DNA of 8,037 nucleotides from Akkermansiaceae bacterium (lineage in GTDB: Bacteria; Verrucomicrobiota; Verrucomicrobiia; Verrucomicrobiales; Akkermansiaceae). Of this stretch, positions 1-6,181 are shown piece after piece. The position numbers and the translations under genes are program-made. Under the pieces are notes generated by a model, which was not told the origin of the DNA, did no database searches, and saw only the letters and a program-made list of their open reading frames with translations. The DNA is taken from contig CAIVXP010000105.1 in NCBI GenBank assembly GCA_903909905.1, positions 1 through 8,037 on the forward strand, in the 5' to 3' direction. Numbering within the stretch: the first letter of the stretch is position 1; each line of letters starts with the position of its first letter.

Positions 1-781
1 CATCTGTGGCGGGTTGGATCATGTTTAGGTAATCTCGGCCCGTCTTTGCCTGTGCTATGTCAAGACCGACCTTCATTCCATCCCATCCGCCAACGGCATT
101 CATGCCGATCCACAGGAGGATAAAACCCGCAACGAGCAGCACTATGGATTGGAGTGAGTCCGTTATGACAACGGCCTTGAGTCCACCTTTCATTGTGTAG
201 ATCGCCGTCATGAGGCCGATGCCCCAGATCAAAACGGTCTGACCTCCAAAGTGCATACCAAAGATCTGCAGGCCATTCTGTAGACCGAAGACAGGCACCA
301 TGACTAGCGAAGCCGCCCAGAGCGAGATGGAGATTTTCGCCAAAACGGAGAGAACGATCATGAAGAGCGAAAAAGTCATTCGCACAGCCGGTCCAAACCG
401 ACGCTCCAAAAACTCTGGAACCGTGTAGATTTTGTTCCGTATGTAAAAGGGCAGAAAGAGCAGGATCAGAGGGGCTAGGCAGAATACAGCCGACCACTCC
501 CAGGCAGCGATGGCGATGCCAACGGCGAAACCACTGCCCGCGAGCGCCACGAAATGCTCAGCAGAAATGTTGGCTGCAAACAATGAGCCTCCGATCATCG
601 GCCAACGAAGCGAGCGGCCAGCGAGAAAATAGGCCTCGCTGTTTTTTGGCTTTTTGGTCACCAAAAGGCCTATGGTTACAATGGTCAGGGCATAGAGGGC
701 CACGATGGCCCAGTCGATTGTTGTGAGGTGGATCGAAGTGGAGTTTGTTCCGGCCGCAGATGCAAGGATGAGGGGCGTCAT
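1..781 (-). CDS. Sodium:solute symporter (SSS/SGLT family), N-terminal part
   Basis: Partial gene: the ATG is at 779-781 and the frame stays open for 260 codons to the left edge, so roughly half of a usual 500-600 residue symporter is present. The family couples inward Na+ flow to uptake of sugars, myo-inositol, amino acids or similar solutes across the inner membrane. Family hallmarks seen: EAYFLAGRSLRWPMIGGSLF at about residues 49-68 followed by AANISAEHFVALAGSGF, the IYTVPEFLERRFG block at 118-130, and YTMKGGLKAVVITDSLQ at 195-211. Hydrophobic stretches suggest membrane helices near residues 23-41, 62-80, 85-112, 137-165, 184-196 and 205-228. No Shine-Dalgarno sequence is visible before the ATG. 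The gene looks by eye less GC-rich than those at the right end of the window. A sugar substrate would fit the neighbouring operon, but the substrate cannot be assigned. Family call is firm. Confidence 0.93.
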   Translation of the reverse strand, partial: MTPLILASAAGTNSTSIHLTTIDWAIVALYALTIVTIGLLVTKKPKNSEAYFLAGRSLRWPMIGGSLFAANISAEHFVALAGSGFAVGIAIAAWEWSAVFCLAPLILLFLPFYIRNKIYTVPEFLERRFGPAVRMTFSLFMIVLSVLAKISISLWAASLVMVPVFGLQNGLQIFGMHFGGQTVLIWGIGLMTAIYTMKGGLKAVVITDSLQSIVLLVAGFILLWIGMNAVGGWDGMKVGLDIAQAKTGRDYLNMIQPATD

Positions 782-901
782 TTGGTTTTGAGTTTATTGA
801 GGACTGCGTGAGTTAGCGGATTCGTGATTGAGGGAAAATATTCGCCACCGGTCTTCTTTTCCCGACTCTGAGGGAACACCCCAAGGGCGTCTTCTCCATT
901 C

Positions 902-929
902 ATGACAAAATTTGATCATTTTTTGTCAA
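902..929 (-). promoter_or_regulatory. Candidate sigma-70 promoter for the symporter gene
   Basis: Read on the minus strand, positions 929-924 give a perfect -35 hexamer TTGACA. After a 16-base spacer, positions 907-902 give TGTCAT, a 4-of-6 match to the -10 consensus. Transcription would begin near 895 and give a leader of about 115 bases before the ATG at 781. The palindrome 903-928 covers the spacer and nearly all of both hexamers, so a bound dimer would block RNA polymerase. The -10 is weak, so this remains a candidate. Confidence 0.35.
903..928. promoter_or_regulatory. 26-bp near-perfect palindrome, candidate operator
   Basis: The arms TGACAAAA (903-910) and TTTTGTCA (921-928) are perfectly complementary, and the centre TGATCA (913-918) is itself palindromic about the same axis between 915 and 916. 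Only the pairs 912/919 and 911/920 fail, so 11 of 13 pairs match. This is the size and form expected for a dimeric repressor or activator site. It lies about 120 bases before the symporter ATG and over the candidate promoter for that gene. Which regulator family binds it is unknown, and no regulator gene lies in the window. Confidence 0.55.
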
Positions 930-1086
930 CAAGATTCATTGGGGTTCCATCCATGGGTTCACTTGCCCTGTTTGAAAAACCTGCTGGAAGGGATTTTGCC
1001 ATCGATAGGAATGTTGCAAGTGATGCGCCGAGCATGGAGGCGTTTAACTCCACAAAAAGGTTCAACAGCAAGGCTCGCTCCTGATG

Positions 1087-1102
1087 TTTGAAATATTTCA
1101 AA
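1087..1102. repeat. 16-bp perfect palindrome
   Basis: TTTGAAATATTTCAAA is a perfect inverted repeat without spacer, AT-rich within a GC-richer surround, and lies 170 bases before the likely start of the Agl23-like gene. It could be an operator for the plus-strand operon, but no good promoter hexamers were found around it. It could also be chance in AT-rich intergenic DNA. Confidence 0.35.
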
Positions 1103-1177
1103 TCAACAATCGCCACGCCCCAGGAGAAGCACCAAGTCTCCGTGAAATCCACCCAACCGCGATCGACAAAGATGGCG

Positions 1178-1275
1178 ATGAAGGAAGCGCGGACTGGTGG
1201 AATCTACATGCTCACGAGCCAGACGACCCGGCCCCCTTGACTATTGCAGCGACCAACAACAGGCTGGCGGGGTGA
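1178..1275 (+). pseudogene. Probable GIY-YIG endonuclease remnant, frameshifted and truncated
   Basis: The ATG at 1178 opens a frame beginning MKEARTGGIYMLTSQTT, which closely resembles the start of small (about 90-residue) bacterial GIY-YIG nuclease-domain proteins, where a G-[IVY]-Y-x-L strand opens the domain. That frame stops at TGA 1238-1240. The neighbouring frame from about 1234 continues LTIAATNNRLAG, which aligns with the second hallmark strand, usually LYIGVTNDL, at the right distance of about ten residues. It then stops at 1273-1275. So there appears to be a frameshift near 1230-1237 (a C-rich run), a degraded YIG motif (TIA) and loss of everything after about residue 32. The product would have no nuclease activity. 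The match is short and by eye only, so chance is possible. Confidence 0.4.
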
Positions 1276-2723
1276 CAGTTTCTACCCACCGCTGGCTTTG
1301 GGTTCCCGTATTTCTGCTCGGGGCGGTGTTAAGATTTTTGGATTTGTCCGGCGCACCCCTGCACGCCGACGAGGCGGTCGGGGCGAAAATCACCGCCGGT
1401 CGTTTGGAGGGCCGAGGCTATTCTTTCGATCCCTCACATTATCACGGACCCTCCCTTTCCTTGATCGCCTCCTGGAGCGGGTGTTTGGCTGGAGAAAAAT
1501 CTTTTGAGGATCTGGATATCCTGACGCTGCGTGGAGTCGCGGCGTTGTGCGGATCGCTGATCATCCTGCTGCCTCTCCTCCTGCGGCGGTGGCTGGGAGA
1601 AATGGGCGCGCTCGCGGGGGCTTTATTTTTGGCGACCTCTCCCCTCCTCTGCTTTTATTCGCGGATTTTCATCCATGAACCGCTGCTGGCGCTTTTCACG
1701 GCGGCTGCACTGGCGTGCCTAGGTTGGTGGATGACTTCGCCTTCGCGGCTCGCGGCTGTTTGCGGAGGTCTTGCCCTCGGGCTAATGGCGGCAACGAAGG
1801 AAACTTTCGCCATCGTGGCCTGTTCGTGGTTGATCGGACTTCTCGTGGCGGGAGCGCACAGAAGCAGACGCCACCTCGCGGTTGCGACCGCTTGTGCGCT
1901 AGTGGCATTTCTCACGGTCTTGGTCTTGGCTTATGGAAATCCGCTATCCTTTTTTTCGACCTATGCGGGCTACGCGACCGATCCGAAGCATGCGAAGCCG
2001 CTGCTTTATTATTGGGATTTATTGATCACTCCGAAACACCGCCCGCCCCAATGGTGGAGCGAGGCGGGAGTGGCGGTGCTTGCTTTGGCGGGGGCATGGA
2101 CAGCTTGGCGCGGGGCGAATCCTTTTTTGCGATTGCTGGCGATTTCCACAGTGGTTCAGTTCGCCATTTATTCGGCAATCTCCTACAAGACCCCGTGGCT
2201 GATGATGGTTCCTTGGATGCAGGTCTGTTTGCTCGCGGGCGCCGGGGCCGCAAGCTGCATTGCAGCGGCGCGTCCCCGGGCATTGGCTGGAGTTTCTCTC
2301 ACGGGACTCGTCGTGCTGTTCCAACTTCAGCAAACCGTAGCGGCGGCTTTTCGTTTTCCGAACGATGCGAGGAATCCCTTGGCCTATTCCCAGACCTCCT
2401 CAGACATCCAACGTCTTCAAAGACGCCTCCATGTGCTGAAGAAAAAATCCGCGAGCTTTCGCGAAGGGCGGACGGCTATTCTCGGCAAAGGCTACTGGCC
2501 CCTCCCCTGGTATTTACGCGCCACCATCCCAACAGGCTATTTCGAAACCATTCCCGAGGATCTGGAAAACTTCGCCGTCGTGATCGCGATGCCAGACATG
2601 GTTGAAAAAAACGGCCAAAGGCTCACCGCGACGCACCAGGCCTACTTTTATGGGCTTCGCCACGAGGTGCCGCTGACGGTTTTTATCCGAAACGATGTGC
2701 GACGCGAGGAGGAGTCTCCATGA
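1272..2723 (+). CDS. Agl23-like / TIGR03663 family polytopic membrane protein (GT-C fold)
   Basis: 483 residues from the GTG at 1272. An in-frame ATG at 1197 would add 25 residues, but those are polar, lie inside the GIY-YIG remnant and precede the first hydrophobic helix, so I prefer the GTG. The protein has about ten membrane helices and a short C-terminal soluble part. Family features: the acidic motif HADEA at about 31-35 in the first external loop (the DE-type motif of GT-C glycosyltransferases), HYHGP at 56-60, YSRIFIHEPLLALF at 128-141, AATKETF at 173-179, YKTPWLMM at 305-312, NPLAYSQTSSDIQRL at 368-382 and YWPLPWYLR at 408-416, the last two being typical of TIGR03663. Such proteins are named flippase activity-associated after archaeal Agl23 and probably handle lipid-linked sugars. 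Its exact reaction is not established. It overlaps apbE by four bases. Confidence 0.85.
   Translation: MTVSTHRWLWVPVFLLGAVLRFLDLSGAPLHADEAVGAKITAGRLEGRGYSFDPSHYHGPSLSLIASWSGCLAGEKSFEDLDILTLRGVAALCGSLIILLPLLLRRWLGEMGALAGALFLATSPLLCFYSRIFIHEPLLALFTAAALACLGWWMTSPSRLAAVCGGLALGLMAATKETFAIVACSWLIGLLVAGAHRSRRHLAVATACALVAFLTVLVLAYGNPLSFFSTYAGYATDPKHAKPLLYYWDLLITPKHRPPQWWSEAGVAVLALAGAWTAWRGANPFLRLLAISTVVQFAIYSAISYKTPWLMMVPWMQVCLLAGAGAASCIAAARPRALAGVSLTGLVVLFQLQQTVAAAFRFPNDARNPLAYSQTSSDIQRLQRRLHVLKKKSASFREGRTAILGKGYWPLPWYLRATIPTGYFETIPEDLENFAVVIAMPDMVEKNGQRLTATHQAYFYGLRHEVPLTVFIRNDVRREEESP
2706..2712 (+). promoter_or_regulatory. Strong ribosome binding site for apbE
   Basis: GAGGAGG lies inside the last codons of the Agl23-like gene, seven bases before the apbE ATG at 2720. 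It fixes that start over the internal ATG at 2789. Together with the ATGA overlap it implies translational coupling of the two genes. Confidence 0.8.
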
Positions 2724-3568
2724 TAGCCGGCAAGGAAATCTATCCCGTTTTCAATGATCCAGGGTTGATCCGCCACGCGGTGGATGCGATGAAAACCACT
2801 TTCAGGATTTTTGTGGCGGACTCGTCGCCGCGCGTTGTCGATCCGGCGGTGAGCGAGGCGTTCCAGAAACTCGAGGAACTGGAAAACCTGCTCAGCCGCT
2901 ACATTCCTGGGAGCGATGTTTCGAGAATCAACGCCCTGAAAAGCGGGGAGTCGCTCTTCCTGAGCGATGATTGTGACGCCTGCCTGCGGTTGGCGCTCGA
3001 GGCCTTCACACTCACCGGAGGTCTCTTCGATCCTTGCGCCGGAGCGCTGGTGGATACCGTGAAGGCCGGTTCTAAGGGCGAGGTCCTTTTTTCGGGGTGC
3101 ATTGTGCTGGACCCTGAGCGCCCATTGGTTTCCTGCATCGAGCCCGGTCGCGTGGTCGATCTCGGCGGGATAGGAAAAGGATTTGCGCTCGAGCGGATGG
3201 CGGCAGTCCTAGCGCTGCATGGAGTGGAGGATGCCTTACTTACCTCTGGAGCCAGCACCATACTCGCCATGGGCGGGAAATCTTGGCCGATCGAAATTCC
3301 GCACAGCACCGGAACGAGACGAATCCAACTCTGCCAAACCGCCCTCGGCGCTTCAGGGAACACCCAGCAGGGCGTGCATATTGTCGATCCCATCGCCCGA
3401 TGTGGGGCCGCTCGTCACGGGGGTGTTTGGGTCGAACACACGAGGGCACCTTTTGCAGATGCCTTTTCCACGGCGTGCTTCGTCATGACTCCCGAGCAAA
3501 TTTCGGAGTTCGCCACCGAACTTGGCGGCGAATGCCGAATTATCAGCGACCCGGACTGGGAAGTCTGA
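2720..3568 (+). CDS. apbE: FAD:protein FMN transferase (ApbE family)
   Basis: 282 residues, shorter than the usual 320-350 residue lipoprotein because there is no signal peptide or lipobox. ApbE enzymes split FAD and attach FMN covalently to a Thr or Ser of a target flavoprotein, using Mg2+. Motifs in order: AMKTTF at 23-28 (normally AMGT), LSRYIPGSDVSRIN at 58-71, FDPCAGAL at 103-110, VDLGGIGKGFALE at 146-158, LLTSGAST at 173-180 where the family usually has a GG-S/E/D strand, ALGASG at 208-213, HIVDP at 220-224, and ADAFSTACFV at 246-255 with the expected Asp/Thr metal-site residues. Nine cysteines and no export signal point to the cytoplasm. No flavinylation target (NqrB/C, RnfG, FMN-bind domain) is in the window. 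The ATGA overlap with the Agl23-like gene marks an operon. The family call is firm; activity is likely, with the K for G change in AMKT and the altered GG strand as cautions. Confidence 0.9.
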   Translation: MIAGKEIYPVFNDPGLIRHAVDAMKTTFRIFVADSSPRVVDPAVSEAFQKLEELENLLSRYIPGSDVSRINALKSGESLFLSDDCDACLRLALEAFTLTGGLFDPCAGALVDTVKAGSKGEVLFSGCIVLDPERPLVSCIEPGRVVDLGGIGKGFALERMAAVLALHGVEDALLTSGASTILAMGGKSWPIEIPHSTGTRRIQLCQTALGASGNTQQGVHIVDPIARCGAARHGGVWVEHTRAPFADAFSTACFVMTPEQISEFATELGGECRIISDPDWEV

Positions 3569-3581
3569 TTTCCGCGATCGA
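3569..3581. other. 13-base gap between convergent genes
   Basis: The apbE stop (3566-3568) and the MFS stop (3582-3584, minus strand) face each other across 13 bases. No GC-rich stem followed by a T-run is present on either strand, so any termination must be factor-dependent or occur inside the opposing gene. Confidence 0.6.
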
Positions 3582-5156
3582 TCAGTGGTTGGCCGAGAGG
3601 TTGACCGCCTTGTAGCCACCGCGGGAGCGGAACCACACGATCAGGCCGAGGTAGCAGACGAGCATGAACGCGGGGAAGACGATGACTTTTGCCAGCGAGC
3701 CTTGGCGGGCGGTTTTGGCGATGGTGGAAATTTCCTGCGATTGAGTTTCAGGAAGAGTCGCGAGTTTCTGAGGGTCCAAGGCGCGGTAGGTTCCGAAGAA
3801 ATACGAATCGGATTTCGAGACGCCCTGGTAAACCCCGGGAGTTTTGGTCTCGATGGCGGATTCGATCGAGCGTTCTTGCATTTCGCCGATGAGCGGGCCG
3901 CCGAGGATGCCGACGGTCAGCATGCCGATGCCTGCGATGGCGTTCAAGGTCAGTGCTCCGCCTTTGGGGGTTTGTTCGGCAACGACACCGAGCATGGTCG
4001 GCCAGAAGAAGGTTTTTCCAACGCCGTAGATGGTCGCGGCAAAAAAGATGAACGCGAGGCCGTGGGCTTTCGAGAGAAGGAAAAGACCAGCGCATGCGAG
4101 CGTGGCGCAGACGGCGAGAAGACCGAGCGGGGTCAGTTTGTGAACGATCGGGCCGGCCACGAAACGGAGGCACATCATGATGCTCGAGGTGTAGATAAGC
4201 ACCCAGAGCGGGTTCGCGCCGATCGCGTGGAGTGGTTCCTCCATGATGCCCGAGATGGCACCGTCGGTTCCCAGTTCAGTGGTTGCGAGCGGCATCATGA
4301 TGAGGCACAGGAGCAAGAGGATCGGGCGGCCCAGCGAGCGGCAATAGAGGCCGTAGGCGGCAACCGAGACGATCAGAAGGGTCCAGGTGACCGGCTGTGG
4401 CCAACCGAAAACCATGCCGAGTTGTTTGAAGACGAGGAAACCCGCGATGGCCGCGCCGAGCGCGCCGAATTCCGCAAGCATCTCGCGATAGGTGGCGCCG
4501 GCGGCGACTCGTTCGTTCACCGGGAATTTAGCGCGGAGCAGCATCAGCATGTAAACGATGGCCGGAATCGCAATGAGGTAAACAAGGATGCGCCAATCGG
4601 CAGCGACCTTTGCGCCTAGGAAAATCGAGATGAGGCCGCCCACTACAAGGCCAGCTGGCCAGCCGGCGTGTAGGATGTTCAGCCATTTTGTCTTCTCGCG
4701 ATTGAAGAGGGTGGCGACGACGGGATTGATGAAGGCTTCCACGGTGCCATTGCCGAGCCCGAGAATGATCGATCCCATGTAGAGCATGTTCCAAGCAGAT
4801 GCGCGCGCGGCGGCAAGAGCCTCGCCCTCCAGCGGACCTCCTGCAGGATGGAGAACGGCATGAGCTTGGAGTGCGAGCACGGCGTAAAGGCCGTAGCAGA
4901 CAAAGCTAAAAATCATCGCCGCCCGGTAGCCCACACGGTCGATGACTAGGCTGAAGAGGATAATCGAGATGGCGAACGGCCAGATGCCCGCACCGAAAAG
5001 TTCCTGGGCCTTGACCTTGTCCAGACCCAGGTCTGCGGGCCAGAGCGAGGGGTCATTGACGAGGAACGCCCGCGTGATAAAGGCGAACGAGGTGGTGACG
5101 AGGGCAATGAAGCAACCCCAGAAGAGTTGCTGGTTTTTGTCAGGGTTTGAGCTCAT
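3582..5156 (-). CDS. MFS transporter, probably sugar-related
   Basis: 524 residues with about 12 membrane helices, an inner-membrane secondary carrier. Features seen: VIDRVGYRAA at 71-80 matches MFS motif A in the loop between helices 2 and 3; IILGLGNGTVEAFINPVVAT at 130-149 and the downstream LHAGWPAGLVVGG at 162-174 are typical of a carrier subfamily common in Verrucomicrobiota, Planctomycetota and Bacteroidota; ATTELGTDGAISGIMEE lies at 291-307. A hydrophilic segment of about 65 residues (424-489) sits before the last helix, making the protein longer than the usual 400-450. The ATG at 5154-5156 has no Shine-Dalgarno, but the N-terminal tail is short and helix 1 follows directly, so the start is reasonable. 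It is last in the operon, 32 bases after the ThuA gene. Substrate is inferred from context only: a mono- or oligosaccharide or a modified sugar. Confidence 0.88.
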   Translation of the reverse strand: MSSNPDKNQQLFWGCFIALVTTSFAFITRAFLVNDPSLWPADLGLDKVKAQELFGAGIWPFAISIILFSLVIDRVGYRAAMIFSFVCYGLYAVLALQAHAVLHPAGGPLEGEALAAARASAWNMLYMGSIILGLGNGTVEAFINPVVATLFNREKTKWLNILHAGWPAGLVVGGLISIFLGAKVAADWRILVYLIAIPAIVYMLMLLRAKFPVNERVAAGATYREMLAEFGALGAAIAGFLVFKQLGMVFGWPQPVTWTLLIVSVAAYGLYCRSLGRPILLLLCLIMMPLATTELGTDGAISGIMEEPLHAIGANPLWVLIYTSSIMMCLRFVAGPIVHKLTPLGLLAVCATLACAGLFLLSKAHGLAFIFFAATIYGVGKTFFWPTMLGVVAEQTPKGGALTLNAIAGIGMLTVGILGGPLIGEMQERSIESAIETKTPGVYQGVSKSDSYFFGTYRALDPQKLATLPETQSQEISTIAKTARQGSLAKVIVFPAFMLVCYLGLIVWFRSRGGYKAVNLSANH

Positions 5157-5188
5157 GGGTGGATGATTGGTAGGCTTTACGCCAGTGT

Positions 5189-6181
5189 TCAGTTAGTTGC
5201 GGGGTTGGGTTCGGCGGAGCCAGGTGCCAGGCCGAGGGCCCAGCGGATTCCTCCGAGGAGATGGCTGCGGAATTGGGCAGCGGTATCGATGGAATTAATG
5301 CGTTTCGGAAGCGCGGGGTCAATACTCCAGATATCCTCGCGGTGACCCAGTGTGGTGTAGAAGACGCGTCCGTCGCCGAGGCCGCGCACCCACGCGACCG
5401 GGAAGAAGCCTTTTTCCTCCGGCTTGTTCGGGTGGTGGCGCATGAACCAGATCGAGCGAACCTTGTCGCGGTCGTGTTTTTTGATGAGATACATTTCCTC
5501 TTGGGAAAGGGTCCAGATGTCCCCGATATTGCCGTTGGCTGGATGCTCCTTGTCCCCCGCGTGGAGAGTGGCGGGAACTTGGGGGCCGTGTCCGTCGAAG
5601 GTGCCACAGAGCATGTCGGTGAAGGGGAGCGAGTCCTTGAGAGTGTCGCTGCCTGCGTGCATGCCGATGAATGCTCCGCCGGATTTCACCCAGTTGGCAA
5701 ACCCCTCGAGATCCGGCAAGGGCAACGCTCCCGAAGTGTTGCAAAAAATCACGGCATCGATGCGGTTGTCGCGCAGGGCCTGCGGCGAGAGAGCCTCGAG
5801 GGTTTTGATCATCGCAGCATCGAACTCCGCCTTTTTAGAATCCGATTTCCCCTCCACCTTCCATTTTGCGATGGTCTCTTTGTGGTCGGCGAGGGCGGCG
5901 GTGTATTTGTCGAGTTCGGCTTGGGGAGCGTTGCGCGCCGGCTTGCGGGGAGGCTTGGGCCCTTGGGGCACCTCGATCTCCGGTTGGCGGAGCCAGGTGA
6001 CGATCTCGAAGTCCGGCGCGGAGGCGTCCAACGCCGTGAGGGCTTCTTCGCCATAGGGAATCGACGAGTGACGGAACCCCACGGTGGTGGTGCACACGAG
6101 GACGCGCTTGGGGGCGTCGGCGGCTTGGGTCAGAATTGAAGAGCCAAGAATGATTGCGAGGGCGAGGTGTTTGATTTTCAT
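5189..6181 (-). CDS. Exported ThuA-domain protein
   Basis: 330 residues. The first 20 (MKIKH then a hydrophobic run ending in LTQA before ADAPKR) form a signal peptide with probable cleavage after A20, so the protein should be periplasmic. The rest is a ThuA (trehalose-utilisation) domain with a glutamine-amidotransferase-like fold: VLVCTTTVGFRHSSI at 27-41, VIFCNTSGAL at 144-152, SGGAFIGMHAGSDT at 167-180, HGPQVPATLHAGDKEHPA at 198-215, EEMYLIK at 228-234, PVAWVRGLGDGRVFYTTLGH at 261-280 and GGIRWALG at 310-317. Between strands lies a Pro/Lys/Ala-rich insertion at about 66-125. Rhizobial ThuA acts with ThuB on trehalose through a 3-keto intermediate; the reaction of exported homologues like this one is not settled. 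Its ATG overlaps the stop of the Gfo/Idh/MocA gene (ATGA, 6178-6181), implying coupled translation. Confidence 0.88.
   Translation of the reverse strand: MKIKHLALAIILGSSILTQAADAPKRVLVCTTTVGFRHSSIPYGEEALTALDASAPDFEIVTWLRQPEIEVPQGPKPPRKPARNAPQAELDKYTAALADHKETIAKWKVEGKSDSKKAEFDAAMIKTLEALSPQALRDNRIDAVIFCNTSGALPLPDLEGFANWVKSGGAFIGMHAGSDTLKDSLPFTDMLCGTFDGHGPQVPATLHAGDKEHPANGNIGDIWTLSQEEMYLIKKHDRDKVRSIWFMRHHPNKPEEKGFFPVAWVRGLGDGRVFYTTLGHREDIWSIDPALPKRINSIDTAAQFRSHLLGGIRWALGLAPGSAEPNPATN

Larger units (their letters stand above)
782..1271. other. 490-base intergenic region between divergent genes
   Basis: This stretch separates the minus-strand symporter from the plus-strand Agl23-like gene and should contain promoters for both. 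It holds a 26-bp near-palindrome at 903-928, a 16-bp perfect palindrome at 1087-1102, a small inverted repeat TTCCC/GGGAA at 859-863 and 872-876, and a probable GIY-YIG gene remnant at 1178-1275. Short open frames exist here (for example 902-1084 plus and 916-1152 minus), but their products resemble no family I know and lack convincing ribosome binding sites. I do not call them as genes. No tRNA or convincing riboswitch fold was seen. Confidence 0.7.

Noticed and set aside
60..497. 145-codon minus-strand open frame inside the symporter gene
   Set aside because: The overlapping minus-strand frame reads a clear SSS family protein through the same bases; this product is Cys/His/Trp-rich without family features.
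916..1152. 78-codon minus-strand open frame in the intergenic region
   Set aside because: No recognisable family and no clear ribosome binding site, and it covers both palindromes. Not enough to call a gene.
1197..1271. Upstream ATG extending the Agl23-like protein by 25 residues
   Set aside because: The extension is polar and Cys/Arg/Gln-rich, lies within the GIY-YIG-like remnant and precedes the first membrane helix; the GTG at 1272 is more plausible, though not proven.
3230..3259. SGAS in ApbE (residues 176-179, after D171) as a self-flavinylation motif
   Set aside because: It sits where ApbE proteins have a conserved GG-type strand, so it is better read as a variant of that strand than as an FMN attachment site.
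3565..3585. CTGAT/ATCAG inverted repeat across the two convergent stop codons, as a terminator
   Set aside because: The arms are five bases and AT-containing, and they arise largely because facing TGA stops are complementary; no T-run follows on either strand.
3522..4619. 365-codon plus-strand open frame antisense to the MFS gene, also overlapping the end of apbE
   Set aside because: Composition is Asp/Glu/Gly/Arg-rich, as expected from the complement of a GC-biased membrane-protein gene; no domain is visible.
5261..6139. 292-codon plus-strand open frame antisense to the ThuA gene
   Set aside because: Shadow of the codon bias of the ThuA gene, which has a signal peptide and family motifs on the minus strand.
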